A stretch of DNA of 64,000 bases from Brachybacterium fresconis (GTDB lineage Bacteria > Actinomycetota > Actinomycetes > Actinomycetales > Dermabacteraceae), in contig NZ_JAGIOC010000001.1 in assembly GCF_017876515.1 (NCBI RefSeq), positions 2,418,001-2,482,000 of the forward strand, given 5' to 3'. Positions 1 through 8,681 of this stretch are shown here, one piece after another; within the stretch, counting starts at the first letter, position 1, and every line of letters starts with the position of its first letter. A program made the position numbers and the translations under genes. The notes beneath the pieces are model-generated. The model saw only the letters and a program-made list of their open reading frames with translations. It made no database searches and was not told where the DNA came from.

Positions 1-2
1 AC

Positions 3-728
3 GTCACCGCGTGGGCCATCGGTCTCATGGAGCTCCTCGGCGGACCGGGCATCGCCCTGGTCATCGCCGCCGAAGCGCTTTTCCCGCCGGTCCCCGGCGA
101 GGTGCTGCTGCCCTTCGCGGGGGTCTCCGCCGCGGCGAACGGCCAGCACGTGCTGGTCCCGATCCTGTGGACGACGGCCGGGTCGGTGCTCGGCGGGCTC
201 GGGGTGTACGGCGTCGGCCGTGCTCTGGGCGAGCGCCGCACCCGCGCGCTGATCGACCGGATCCCGCTGCTGGAGCAGAAGGACGTCGACGTCGCTCTGC
301 GGTTCTTCGCGCGCTTCGGGTTCCCGGCCGTGGCGCTGGCCCGCTTCGTGCCCATGGTGCGCACGCTCATCTCGATCCCGGCCGGGATCGAGAAGATGCC
401 CGTGAGTGTGTTCGCCCTGGCCACCGGTCTGGGATCGGGGATCTGGAACGCCGTGTTCGTGATCGCCGGCTACGGGTTCGGTCTCGCCGGCGGCGAGCTG
501 CTCGAGGGCTTCGTCCGGCTCTACTCCCTGATCGTCGCGGGTGTGGGGGCCCTCGCCGCGATCGGGCTGCTCACCCAGCGTCTGCGCGGTCGACGCCGCG
601 CCGCCGGCGAGGGAACGCACGATGCCCGCCCCCTGTCCGAGCGTGCGGGAGGGACCGCCGCCGTTCGCGAGCGGCCGAGCGATGTCTCCCCCGATTCCGG
701 GCCGGAGCCGCCTACGCTCGACGAATGA
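3..728 (+). CDS. DedA/SNARE-associated family membrane protein (5' end probably outside window)
   Basis: DedA-family inner-membrane protein; relatives are undecaprenyl-phosphate or phospholipid transporters (family knowledge). The segment ALFPPVPGEVLLPFAG is the characteristic DedA N-terminal signature, followed by the second half of the fold with ARFGFPAVALARFVPMVR, the conserved R-x-x-P block. The frame is open to the window edge; the first ATG inside (27) would start just before the signature, while DedA proteins usually have 15-25 residues ahead of it, so the true start is likely upstream. Several hydrophobic segments precede a hydrophilic C-terminal tail of about 45 residues. The stop overlaps the sirtuin start by 4 bases (ATGA), so the two are probably co-translated. 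Confidence 0.85.
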   Translation, partial: VTAWAIGLMELLGGPGIALVIAAEALFPPVPGEVLLPFAGVSAAANGQHVLVPILWTTAGSVLGGLGVYGVGRALGERRTRALIDRIPLLEQKDVDVALRFFARFGFPAVALARFVPMVRTLISIPAGIEKMPVSVFALATGLGSGIWNAVFVIAGYGFGLAGGELLEGFVRLYSLIVAGVGALAAIGLLTQRLRGRRRAAGEGTHDARPLSERAGGTAAVRERPSDVSPDSGPEPPTLDE

Positions 729-1828
729 GCAGCGAGCGGGCACCGGCCGACGGTGCGGGCGCGGCCGGCTCCGGTCGTGCCGGCCCGGTGCCGGAGTCGG
801 GGCGCGCCGGCCCTGCACCGGGGTCGGGGCGCGCCGGCCCCGCGCCCGAGACCGGTCGCGCCGGGCCGGCCGCCGACGTCGGACGCTGGTTCTCCACCGC
901 CACCGCCGCGCCCCTGGACGGGCCCGGCCCCACGCGCGGCGGTCCGCGCATGACCGCCTGGGGCCCGATGGTCGGCGCCGAGTACGGGCGTCGCAGCCCG
1001 CAGGACGAGGTGTCCGATGCCCTCGGTCTGCTGCGCGGACGCCCGGTCGCGGTGCTGACCGGTGCGGGGATGTCCACCGGCTCCGGCCTGCCGGACTACC
1101 GCGGTCGGGATGCCGTGCCCCGCTCCCCCATGACCTACCAGGAGTTCATGGGGCACGACCTGGCCCGGCGCCGCTACTGGGCGCGCTCGACCGTCGGCTG
1201 GGAGCAGTTCAACCGGGCCCGGCCCGGCCGCTCCCACCGGCTGCTCGCGGCGCTCGGCGAGGCGGTCTTCAGCCCGACGGCGGTGATCACCCAGAACGTC
1301 GACGGCCTGCACCAGGCCGCCGGCTCCGCGCCCGTCATCGACCTGCACGGGCGCCTGGACCGGGTGCGCTGCCAGCGCTGCGACGCCCTCTCCTCGCGCG
1401 CCGCGCTGCACTCGCGGATGCTCACGATGAATCCCGAGCTCGCCGCCCGCCTGCCGGATCTGGCCGCCGACGCCGCACAGGCGCCCGACGGGGACGCCGA
1501 GGTGGACCGCACCAGCAGCTTCCGCTACCCGCCCTGCCCGCTGTGCGGCGGGATCCTCAAGCCCGACGTGGTGTTCTTCGGGGAGTCCGCCCGGCGCGAG
1601 GTGGTCGCCTCCGCCTTCGCCGCGCTCGAGGAGGCGGAGGTGCTGCTGGTGCTCGGCTCGAGCCTGACCGTGCAGTCCGGGCTGCGGTTCGTGCGCGCCG
1701 CCGGTCGCCAGCACAAACCCGTGGTGATCCTCAACGACGGGCCCACCCGCGCCGACCCCGATGCCACGATGCGCCTGCACGGACGGCTGGAGGACGTGCT
1801 GGCCGGCTGGCTGCCGGCGGCGGCCTGA
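725..1828 (+). CDS. Sir2-family NAD-dependent protein deacylase (sirtuin)
   Basis: Removes acyl groups from lysines using NAD+, releasing nicotinamide (family knowledge). Seen: NAD-binding GAGMSTGSGLPDYRG near residue 112, TQNVDGLHQAAG near 189, the catalytic His in LHGR near 207, and a zinc finger formed by CQRC (about 216-219) and CPLC (about 270-273). The ATG overlaps the DedA stop (ATGA). Residues 1-75 precede the catalytic core and contain four 9-residue repeats of the form GRAGPxPxS, an unusual low-complexity extension; an internal ATG at 950 (MTAWGPM) is the alternative start without it. Sirtuin class is clear, targets unknown. Confidence 0.9.
   Translation: MSSERAPADGAGAAGSGRAGPVPESGRAGPAPGSGRAGPAPETGRAGPAADVGRWFSTATAAPLDGPGPTRGGPRMTAWGPMVGAEYGRRSPQDEVSDALGLLRGRPVAVLTGAGMSTGSGLPDYRGRDAVPRSPMTYQEFMGHDLARRRYWARSTVGWEQFNRARPGRSHRLLAALGEAVFSPTAVITQNVDGLHQAAGSAPVIDLHGRLDRVRCQRCDALSSRAALHSRMLTMNPELAARLPDLAADAAQAPDGDAEVDRTSSFRYPPCPLCGGILKPDVVFFGESARREVVASAFAALEEAEVLLVLGSSLTVQSGLRFVRAAGRQHKPVVILNDGPTRADPDATMRLHGRLEDVLAGWLPAAA
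773..880 (+). repeat. 27-bp tandem repeat, 4 units, inside sirtuin N-terminus
   Basis: Four consecutive 27-bp units encode GRAGPVPES, GRAGPAPGS, GRAGPAPET and GRAGPAADV. The period is a multiple of three, so copy-number change would lengthen or shorten the extension in frame. The repeats lie upstream of the catalytic domain and would be dispensable for it. Confidence 0.85.
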
Positions 1829-1838
1829 ACGGGGCGTC

Positions 1839-2993
1839 TCACCGCTGGGACCGCGCCGTCACCCACGCGGCGTAGCCGCCCGCGAGGTGCCGCAGATGCC
1901 CCTCGCGGCCGCTCCAGGCCGGGCGGAGATGCTCGAGCGCCTGCGCGGAGCGCGTCCCGCCCTGGCAGTACAGCACCACCTCACCGCCCCCGACGCCGCC
2001 AGGCAGCACCTCGGCACCCCGGTCGAGCACCTCGCCGAGCGGGATGGTCAGCGCCCCCTCGATCGTGCCGGCCGCGGTCTCCCACGGCTCGCGCACGTCG
2101 ATCACGGTGACGCCGGTGGGCAGCAGGCGACGCAGAGCGGGCGCGTCGAGGGTCTCCTCCGGCGTCGGGCCGCCCGCCTGACAGGCCGGATCCTCCGCGG
2201 CGGGCACCTCGACCCGCGTGGCCGGTGCCCGGCCGGGATTGCGCTCGATGCGCAGCGAGCGGGTGGAGCTGGTGGCCTCGTCCCACAGCGTCAGGGTGCC
2301 GACGAGAGGATTCCCCGTGCCGGTGACCAGCTGGATCACCTGGGAGGCCATGATCGTGCCGATCATCCCGGGCAGAGTGCCCAGCACCCCGGCCTCTGCG
2401 CAGGAGGGGGCCTCGCCCGGCGCCGGCGGCTCAGGGAAGACATCGCGGTAGTGGGCGCCGCGGCCCGGCCAGAACACGCTGACCTGGCCATGGTGGCGCA
2501 GGATCGATCCCCACACGACGGGCACGCCGGTGATCTCGCTGGCGTCGGCGACCAGGTAGCGGGTGGCGAAGTTGTCGGCCCCGTCGAGCACGAGGTCGTA
2601 GCCGCGCACCAGGTCGACGACGTTCTCGACGCTCAGGTGCAGGTGGTGGGGCTCGACCGTGACCTCGGGGTTCAGCCGGCGCACCGCGGCGGCGGCGGAG
2701 TCGACCTTCGCCGTCCCCAGGGCGTCGGTGCCGTGGATGACCTGGCGGTGCAGGTTGGACAGGTCCACGAGGTCGTCGTCGACGATGCCGAGGGCGCCGA
2801 TGCCGGCGCCGGCGAGGTACTGCAGGGCCGGGGTGCCCAGGCCCCCGGCGCCGACGACCAGCACGCGGGCGGCGCGCAGGCGGCGCTGGCCGAGCGTGCC
2901 GATCGCGGCGAGGGTGATCTGGCGGCGGTAGCGGTCGATCTGGGCACCGGTCAGCTCGGGGCCGGGCTCGACCAGGGGCGGGAGGCTCACCAT
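1839..2993 (-). CDS. moeZ: MoeB/MoeZ: sulfur-carrier adenylyltransferase-rhodanese fusion
   Basis: Adenylates and thiolates small sulfur-carrier proteins for molybdopterin (and in actinobacteria also cysteine or thioquinolobactin-type) sulfur transfer. Residues 1-250 are the ThiF/E1 domain: VVGAGGLGTPALQYLAGAG nucleotide loop, then SNLHRQVIHG, and the active-site Cys in SCAEAGVLG near residue 198. Residues about 280-384 are a rhodanese domain with active-site loop YCQGGTRS near 342. The 384-residue length matches actinobacterial MoeZ. It is convergent with the sirtuin, only 10 bp between stops and no hairpin. An AGAGGAC ribosome site precedes the ATG. FdhD at 39.8 kb is the only other molybdenum-cofactor gene seen. 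Confidence 0.88.
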   Translation of the reverse strand: MVSLPPLVEPGPELTGAQIDRYRRQITLAAIGTLGQRRLRAARVLVVGAGGLGTPALQYLAGAGIGALGIVDDDLVDLSNLHRQVIHGTDALGTAKVDSAAAAVRRLNPEVTVEPHHLHLSVENVVDLVRGYDLVLDGADNFATRYLVADASEITGVPVVWGSILRHHGQVSVFWPGRGAHYRDVFPEPPAPGEAPSCAEAGVLGTLPGMIGTIMASQVIQLVTGTGNPLVGTLTLWDEATSSTRSLRIERNPGRAPATRVEVPAAEDPACQAGGPTPEETLDAPALRRLLPTGVTVIDVREPWETAAGTIEGALTIPLGEVLDRGAEVLPGGVGGGEVVLYCQGGTRSAQALEHLRPAWSGREGHLRHLAGGYAAWVTARSQR

Positions 2994-3215
2994 GGGATCG
3001 CGTCCTCTCTGCCGTCCTCGCCGTCGGCGTCCGAGGTGCCGGGCCGGTCAGCGGGGCACGGGGTCATGCTCCGACAGTATCCGGCCCGCGCCGGACCTGC
3101 GAGGGATCCGACCGCGGGTTCGGCAGTGACCAGGTCACCGCTGCCTCCCGGGCCTCCCGGCGCCCGATGACGGACAATGGAGGCGCACCGCCGCCCTCGC
3201 GAAGGAGTCGCCCCG

Positions 3216-3986
3216 ATGACCGTCACCGCCAGCGTGCTCGACCTCAACGCCGATCTCGGGGAGGGCTACGGCGACTGGTCCGTCGGTGATGATGCGGCCA
3301 TGCTCGACGTCGTGACCACCGCGAACATCGCCTGCGGGGGTCACGCCGGGGATGGCGGCACGATGCGCGCGGCCTGTCGCGGCGCCGCCGCCCGGGGCGT
3401 CGCGATCACCGCGCACGTCGCCTATCCGGATCTCGGTGGCTTCGGCCGCCGCTTCCTGGACATCGCCCCGAACGACCTCACCGATCTGGTGATCATCCAG
3501 GTCGGGGCCCTGCAGGCGATGGCCGCGGCGGAGGGCACGAGAGTGCGGGGCGTGAAGCCGCACGGTGCGCTCTACAGCGCCCTGGCCCACCACGAGGGGC
3601 AGGCCGCCGCCGTGGTGGCAGCGCTCGGTGAGCTCGGCGGGCAGCTGCCGCTGATCGCCGCCCCGGGCGCCGTCGCCGTCGACGCGGCGCGCGAGACCGG
3701 GATCGAGGTGGTGCTGGAGGGGTTCGCCGACCGTGCCTACCTCCCCGACGGCACCCTCACGCCGCGCGGCCGTCCCGGCGCGGTGCTCACCGACCCGGCG
3801 GCCGTCACGGCCCAGGCACGCTCGATCGCGACCGAGCAGCGGGTGCGCACGGCCGACGGGAGCTGGCGGGAGCTGCCGGTGCGGTCGCTGTGCCTGCACG
3901 GGGACACCGCCGGCGCGGTCGGGCTCGCCCGCGCCGTCCGCTCCGACCTCGAAGGCGTCGGCGTGAGACTGGAGTCGGCGCTGTGA
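3216..3986 (+). CDS. pxpA: 5-oxoprolinase subunit A (LamB/YcsF family)
   Basis: Subunit of the ATP-dependent prokaryotic 5-oxoprolinase that opens 5-oxo-L-proline to glutamate. The N-terminus LDLNADLGEGYGDW is the LamB/YcsF signature; TANIACGGHAGD, VKPHGALY and LEGFADRAYLPDGTL are further family blocks. 256 residues is the usual size. The ATG at 3216 was chosen because GAAGGAG lies 9 bases upstream; the more upstream in-frame ATG (3177) lacks one. The stop overlaps the GTG of the PxpB-PxpC fusion by 4 bases (GTGA), so stoichiometric expression is expected. Confidence 0.93.
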   Translation: MTVTASVLDLNADLGEGYGDWSVGDDAAMLDVVTTANIACGGHAGDGGTMRAACRGAAARGVAITAHVAYPDLGGFGRRFLDIAPNDLTDLVIIQVGALQAMAAAEGTRVRGVKPHGALYSALAHHEGQAAAVVAALGELGGQLPLIAAPGAVAVDAARETGIEVVLEGFADRAYLPDGTLTPRGRPGAVLTDPAAVTAQARSIATEQRVRTADGSWRELPVRSLCLHGDTAGAVGLARAVRSDLEGVGVRLESAL

Positions 3987-5881
3987 CCGGGGTGCATGCT
4001 GCGACCGGTGCGTCCGCTCCCGGGGATCGGCTGCCGCCGCCGCTTGCGACCCATCGCGCCGGGGAGGCCGCTCTGCTGGCGGAGTACCCGGACACGGCCG
4101 CCGTGCTCGCCGCCGCGGCGGCCGTCCGTGCGCTGGAGCTCCCGCACCTGGTGGACCTCGTGCCCGCCGAGCGCACCCTGCTGCTGGCCGGCACCGCGTC
4201 CCGCGATCTCCAGGACCTCGCCGACCTGCTGCGGCACCTTCCCGCCCCGCCCGCGGAGCAGGCCGACGCCGACGAGCAGACCCTCGCGGTGACCTACGAC
4301 GGGGAGGACCTCGCCGAGACGGCTGAGCTGCTCGGGATGAGCACGGACGCGCTGATCAGGGCGCACACCGGCGCCGTCTGGACGGTGGCCTTCGGGGGCT
4401 TCGCCCCGGGATTCCCCTATCTGGTCGCCGGCGGACACGACGGGAACGGACACGAGGCGGACCCCGACGCTCCCCCGTGGGACGTGCCGCGCCGCGCCGA
4501 GCCGCGCACCGCCGTCCCGGCCGGAGCCGTCGGCCTCGCCTCCCGCTACTGCGGCATCTACCCCCGCTCCTCCCCGGGCGGGTGGCAGCTGATCGGCCGC
4601 ACCGAGGCGGAGCTGTTCGACGTCACCCGCACCCCGCCCGCGCTGCTGACGCCCGGCACCCGCGTGCGCTTCACCGCCCGGCGTCCCTCCGCGCGTCCTG
4701 CCGGCTCCTCCAGCGCTCTGACCAGGTCACGGCGCGGAGCCGGCACGGTCTCCGAGCGCCGCGCCCGGCGTTGGGGGCAGGCCACGGTCCCCATCGTGCG
4801 CACCATGGCCGCGCTCGAGGCCCTCTCCCCCGGACCCCTGCTCCTGCTGCAGGACGGCGGGCGACCCGGTCAGGGAGCGATCGGCGTGAGCCGGTCGGGC
4901 GCCGCCGACCGTGGGGCCCTGGTGCGGGCCGACCTCGCCGTCGGCAACCCCGCGCACGCCGCGGTGCTCGAGGTGCTGGCCGGGCCGCTGCGCGTCCGGG
5001 CCCTCGCCCCGACGATCGTGGCCGTCGCCGGGGCGGAGGCCGCGCTGACGGTGCACCGCTCGGATCCCGAAGGGGCCGAGATCGACGTGCCCGCCGGACG
5101 GGATCGGGACGTGCCGATCGCCCTGGATCCCGGCGATGAGCTGGAGCTGGGCCCGGTCGCACACGGGCTGCGGCTGGTGCTCGCGGTGCGCGGCGGGATC
5201 CATGGGGTGCGCCGTCGCGAGCGGACGGACGACCCCGGCAGCACCCACGACTCCTCCGACGCCCCGGTGCTGGGATCGCTGTCCCGGGACACCCTGTCGG
5301 GCCTGGGCCCCGCTCCGCTCGAGGCCGGCGATGTGCTCCTGGTCGGCGCGACGCACGGGTTGGATGCCGTCCCGGCGACCTACGCTCCGGCGATCGACGA
5401 CGAGCCCGGCGGCGGATGCCCCGAGGACAGGGGCCCCGACGACGGCGGGGACGGGGCCGAGGAGCAGGACCAGCCGTCTGCGGATCGCGCATCGACCGGT
5501 GATGCCCCGTCGGGCCCGGGACCGCTCGAGGTCCCCCTGCACGCCGGCCCGCGCGACGAGCTGCTCGGCCGCGCCGCGATGGAGGCCCTGCTCGGCACGG
5601 ACTGGACCGTGCGCTCGGACTCCGACCGGATCGGGGTGCGTCTGGACGGCCCGGCCCTCCCCGTGCCGGAGGGGGCCGGGTCGCTGCCCAGCGAGGCGAT
5701 GGTGCCCGGGGCGATCCAGGTGCCGCCCTCGGGTCTGCCCGTCGTGTTCGGCCCCGACCACCCCACCACCGGCGGGTACCCGGTCCTCGGCGTCGTCCCC
5801 CGCATCGGGCTCGACCAGCTCGCGCAGGCCGCACCGGGGACGATGGTGCGGTTCCAGCAGATCGACGACCCCACCGGCTGA
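3983..5881 (+). CDS. pxpBC: 5-oxoprolinase subunits B and C fused (PxpB-PxpC, KipI-KipA)
   Basis: Supplies the kinase/hydrolysis half of 5-oxoprolinase. Residues 1-230 are the KipI/PxpB domain (TVAFGGFAPGFPYL, PRRAEPRTAVPAGAVGLA, IYPRSSPGGWQLIG); from about residue 275 comes the KipA/PxpC domain (LLLLQDGGRPGQGAIGVSRSGAADR). The two are separate genes in E. coli but one reading frame here, joined by an Arg/Ser-rich linker. Within the C domain an acidic, low-complexity insert (roughly residues 470-515) interrupts the usual fold. The GTG start overlaps the pxpA stop. Fusions of these domains are known in other actinobacteria and in urea amidolyase. Confidence 0.9.
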   Translation: MTGVHAATGASAPGDRLPPPLATHRAGEAALLAEYPDTAAVLAAAAAVRALELPHLVDLVPAERTLLLAGTASRDLQDLADLLRHLPAPPAEQADADEQTLAVTYDGEDLAETAELLGMSTDALIRAHTGAVWTVAFGGFAPGFPYLVAGGHDGNGHEADPDAPPWDVPRRAEPRTAVPAGAVGLASRYCGIYPRSSPGGWQLIGRTEAELFDVTRTPPALLTPGTRVRFTARRPSARPAGSSSALTRSRRGAGTVSERRARRWGQATVPIVRTMAALEALSPGPLLLLQDGGRPGQGAIGVSRSGAADRGALVRADLAVGNPAHAAVLEVLAGPLRVRALAPTIVAVAGAEAALTVHRSDPEGAEIDVPAGRDRDVPIALDPGDELELGPVAHGLRLVLAVRGGIHGVRRRERTDDPGSTHDSSDAPVLGSLSRDTLSGLGPAPLEAGDVLLVGATHGLDAVPATYAPAIDDEPGGGCPEDRGPDDGGDGAEEQDQPSADRASTGDAPSGPGPLEVPLHAGPRDELLGRAAMEALLGTDWTVRSDSDRIGVRLDGPALPVPEGAGSLPSEAMVPGAIQVPPSGLPVVFGPDHPTTGGYPVLGVVPRIGLDQLAQAAPGTMVRFQQIDDPTG

Positions 5882-6014
5882 CGTCGGATCGGGCCGGCGG
5901 CACCGCACGCCGGGACTCGCTCGGGCCGGCCGCGTCGGGCGCTCGGGGCGGATCGAGGTGACGACACCTCGGTCCGACGCCGCCACCACCGCCCGCAGGT
6001 GCCACGATGGACCC

Positions 6015-6506
6015 ATGCCCCGACTGCTCCCGGACCCTGCCTACTTCGCGACCCTGCCCAAGGTCATCAGCTCCGGGTCGGTCATCCTGCGCGACGAGCA
6101 CGGACATTTCGTGGTCGAGAAGCCGAACTACCGCGATCACTGGCTGCTGCCCGGCGGCGGCGTCGACCCCGGGGAGGACCCGCGCCAGTGCGCCCAGCGC
6201 GAGGTCGCCGAGGAGCTCGGGCTCGATCTCGAGATCGGGCGGCTGCTGGCGATCGACTGGCTGCCCTCCAGCGCGGTGCGCAGCGCCCCGATGGGCGTGC
6301 ACTTCGTGTTCGATGCCGGGGTGGTCCCCCGCGCCGAGCTCGAGGCCCAGATCGTTCCGCAGGCCGAGGAGCTCGACGACTGGGCGCTGATCGACGAGGC
6401 CGACGCCGACGTCCTCTCGGTCTGGGGCGGCGCACGGGCCCGGCGCGCCCTCGCGGTGCTGCGCGGGGAGGCCGAGCTGGACCTCGCCGCCCACGGCAGC
6501 CGCTGA
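6015..6506 (+). CDS. Nudix hydrolase
   Basis: Hydrolyses a nucleoside-diphosphate-linked substrate; which one cannot be told. The Nudix box is complete: GGGVDPGEDPRQCAQREVAE followed by ELGL, i.e. G-x5-E-x7-REVAEELGL, at about residues 45-67. 163 residues is a single-domain Nudix. There is no good ribosome site; the sequence CACGAT lies 6 bases before the ATG, the same spacing as the better leaderless starts in this window. It stands alone between the 5-oxoprolinase genes and a niacin-type permease, so a role in NAD-related metabolism is possible but unproven. Confidence 0.85.
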   Translation: MPRLLPDPAYFATLPKVISSGSVILRDEHGHFVVEKPNYRDHWLLPGGGVDPGEDPRQCAQREVAEELGLDLEIGRLLAIDWLPSSAVRSAPMGVHFVFDAGVVPRAELEAQIVPQAEELDDWALIDEADADVLSVWGGARARRALAVLRGEAELDLAAHGSR

Positions 6507-6600
6507 CGGCCCCCGCGACCCCTCCTCGTCCGTCCGTCCCGTCGCCCTCCCGTCCCGCGCCCCGACGTCGTCCGGGCGCCCCACCTCCTCGGAGCAGATC

Positions 6601-7989
6601 ATGAGTCCCTCGACCTCCTCGCTCGGCCCGTCGGCCCCCGACGCCGGGCACGCCCCGACCCGGTCCCAGCGCCTGGACCGCCTCCCGTTCACCCGCCGGC
6701 ACGGGAAGCTGCTGGGCGCCTCCGGGATCGGCTGGGCGCTCGATGCGATGGACGTCGGCCTGATCTCCTTCGTGATCGCCGCGCTCAGCGTGCACTGGGG
6801 CATCTCCAAGAGCGACGGTTCGCTGATCGCCTCGGCCGGCTTCGCGGGGATGGCGATCGGCGCGAGCGTCGGCGGGCTGCTGGCCGACAGGATCGGCCGA
6901 CGCAGCGTCTTCGCCCTCACCCTGCTGGTCTACGGTCTGGCCACCGGCGCATCTGCGCTGGCGATGGGCGTGGGCGCGCTGATCGTGCTGCGGTTCATCG
7001 TGGGTCTCGGCCTGGGGGCGGAGCTGCCGGTGGCCTCCACCCTCATGAGCGAGTTCGCCCCGGCGCGGATCCGTGGCCGGGTGATCGTCTGGCTCGAGGC
7101 GTTCTGGGCGCTGGGCTGGATCCTCGCCGCGGTGATCGGAACCTTCGTCGCCGCGTCGGGGCCGACGGGGTGGCGCTGGGCGCTCGCGGTCGGTCTGGTC
7201 CCTGCCCTGTACTCCTTGGTCATCCGACTGGGCATGCCGGAGTCGGTGCGATACCTGGAGAAGGTCGGGCGGCACGAGCAGGCCGAGTCGGTGGTCGTGC
7301 AGTTCGAGCGCAGTGCGGGCGTGGACGTGCCCGGCGGTGAGGCGGATCCTGCGGGCCCCGGGGCGGTCGGGACCGTGCCCGCGGCGGACGACGTGCGGAC
7401 CACCGGCGGTATCTGGTCCCGCCCGCTGCGCCGACGGACGGCCGCGCTGTGGGCCGTGTGGTTCTGCGTCAACCTGGCCTACTACGGGGCGTTCATCTGG
7501 ATCCCGACGCTGCTGGTGGACCGCGGGTTCACCCTCACCCAGTCCTTCACGTTCACGCTGATCATCACACTCGCCCAGATCCCCGGCTACGCGATGGCGG
7601 CCTGGCTGATCGAGGTGCTCGGGCGGCGCTGGACCCTGACCCTCTTCCTGGCCGGCTCCGCCCTCGCCGCGACCGGCTACGGCCTGGCCGACAGCGAGAC
7701 CATGATCCTGGTGGCCGGCTGTCTGCTCAGCTTCTTCAACCTCGGGGCCTGGGGCGCGCTGTACGCGATCGGGCCCGAGCTGTATCCCACCGCCGTGCGC
7801 GGCACCGGGACCGGGGCGGCCGCTGCTTTCGGACGGATCGCCTCGATGCTCGCGCCGTTCCTGGTGCCGGTGCTGGTCGTGACCGGCGGGCAGGTGCTCG
7901 CCTTCGCCGCCTTCGCGATCGCTTTCGCCGTAGCGGCGGCGGCCGCCTTCACCCTGCCCGAGCAGCGCGGGCGCGCCCTGGCGGAGTGA
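6601..7989 (+). CDS. MFS permease, NiaP (niacin/nicotinate) type
   Basis: Twelve-helix major facilitator. I recognise resemblance to Bacillus NiaP over the whole length: GWALDAMDVGLISFVIAAL at helix 1, GLGLGAELPVASTLMSE after helix 4, WFCVNLAYYGAFIWIPTLL at helix 7, TLAQIPGYAMAAWLIE and LLSFFNLGAWGALYAIGPE. This suggests nicotinate or a similar aromatic acid as substrate. It has a central cytosolic loop of about 40 residues and a GGAG site before the ATG. Related metabolite:H+ symporters share some of these motifs, so substrate is moderate confidence, MFS membership is certain. Ends toward rpiB with a large shared hairpin between. Confidence 0.8.
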   Translation: MSPSTSSLGPSAPDAGHAPTRSQRLDRLPFTRRHGKLLGASGIGWALDAMDVGLISFVIAALSVHWGISKSDGSLIASAGFAGMAIGASVGGLLADRIGRRSVFALTLLVYGLATGASALAMGVGALIVLRFIVGLGLGAELPVASTLMSEFAPARIRGRVIVWLEAFWALGWILAAVIGTFVAASGPTGWRWALAVGLVPALYSLVIRLGMPESVRYLEKVGRHEQAESVVVQFERSAGVDVPGGEADPAGPGAVGTVPAADDVRTTGGIWSRPLRRRTAALWAVWFCVNLAYYGAFIWIPTLLVDRGFTLTQSFTFTLIITLAQIPGYAMAAWLIEVLGRRWTLTLFLAGSALAATGYGLADSETMILVAGCLLSFFNLGAWGALYAIGPELYPTAVRGTGTGAAAAFGRIASMLAPFLVPVLVVTGGQVLAFAAFAIAFAVAAAAAFTLPEQRGRALAE

Positions 7990-8035
7990 GCGCCCCCGGG
8001 CGCGCTGATGGTGCGAGGGCGAGCCTGATGACGCT

Positions 8036-8079
8036 CGTGCGCCGAGATGTTCCACCGCGGTGGAACATCTCGGCGCACG
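8036..8079. terminator. Bidirectional hairpin: 44-bp perfect palindrome
   Basis: Positions 8036-8057 and 8058-8079 are exact reverse complements (22-bp arms, no loop nucleotides), centred on CCACCGCGGTGG. It lies between the convergent niaP-like gene (stop 7989) and the RpiB-type gene (stop 8098). No T-run follows on either side. Terminator is inferred from location; a protein-binding site is the alternative, since the arms contain GATGTTC/GAACATC resembling the tetritol operator arms. Confidence 0.7.
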
Positions 8080-8097
8080 GCGTGGACAGGGAGTCGA

Positions 8098-8568
8098 TCA
8101 GGCCTTGTCGAGCGACCCGTCGTAGGCGCAGATCGCGTCGACCTTCGCGGCAGAGGACGAGTTCGGATCGAACTCGAGGTCCAGCCACACCTTGACCAGC
8201 TCCTTGGCCAGCTCGAGGCCGACCACGCGCTCGCCCATGCACAGCACCTGCGCGTTGTTCGAGAGCACGGAGCGCTGCACGGAGTAGAGGTCGTCGGCGG
8301 TCACGGCGCGGACGCCGGAGACCTTGTTGGCCGCGATCGCGACGCCCAGGCCGGTGCCGCAGATCAGCAGCGCGCGGTCCGCCTCGCCGGCGGCGATCTT
8401 CTCCGCGGCCTCGACGGCCACGTTCGGGTAGTAGGTGCCGTCCTCGCGGCCGGTGACACCGACGTCGACCACCGACTCGACGCGGGAGTCGTTCTCCAGC
8501 AGCTCCTTCAGCGCGCTCTTGTGGCCGAACCCGGCGTTGTCGGATCCGGTGACGATCTTCCAGCCCAT
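8098..8568 (-). CDS. RpiB/LacAB-family sugar-phosphate isomerase, probable D-erythrulose-4-phosphate isomerase
   Basis: 156-residue RpiB-fold isomerase: VTGSDNAGFGHKSALKELL at the N-terminus, ALLICGTGLGVAIAANKVSG in the middle (with the RpiB Cys) and a C-terminal domain typical of RpiB/LacB. The ATG at 8568 follows GAAGGAGCAGAC; an upstream ATG at 8637 lacks support. Close relatives act as ribose-5-phosphate isomerase or, in tetritol clusters, convert D-erythrulose 4-phosphate to D-erythrose 4-phosphate (DerI/EryI). The kinase of the DhaK-DhaL type directly upstream makes the latter the better guess. Last gene of the permease-kinase-isomerase unit. Confidence 0.85.
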   Translation of the reverse strand: MGWKIVTGSDNAGFGHKSALKELLENDSRVESVVDVGVTGREDGTYYPNVAVEAAEKIAAGEADRALLICGTGLGVAIAANKVSGVRAVTADDLYSVQRSVLSNNAQVLCMGERVVGLELAKELVKVWLDLEFDPNSSSAAKVDAICAYDGSLDKA

Positions 8569-8681
8569 GTCTGCTCCTTCGTGGTGAGGTGTATGAGGTC
8601 TATGGCCCCCATCAGGGCCAACGCGCGCGGGCAGCAAAGTGTTCCTGCGGCGACGATCCCCGACCGCTCGGTGGCGAGCGT

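Noticed and set aside
2218..2451. Small plus-strand frame inside moeZ
   Set aside because: Antisense shadow within a conserved domain, with no ribosome site or codon-bias support.
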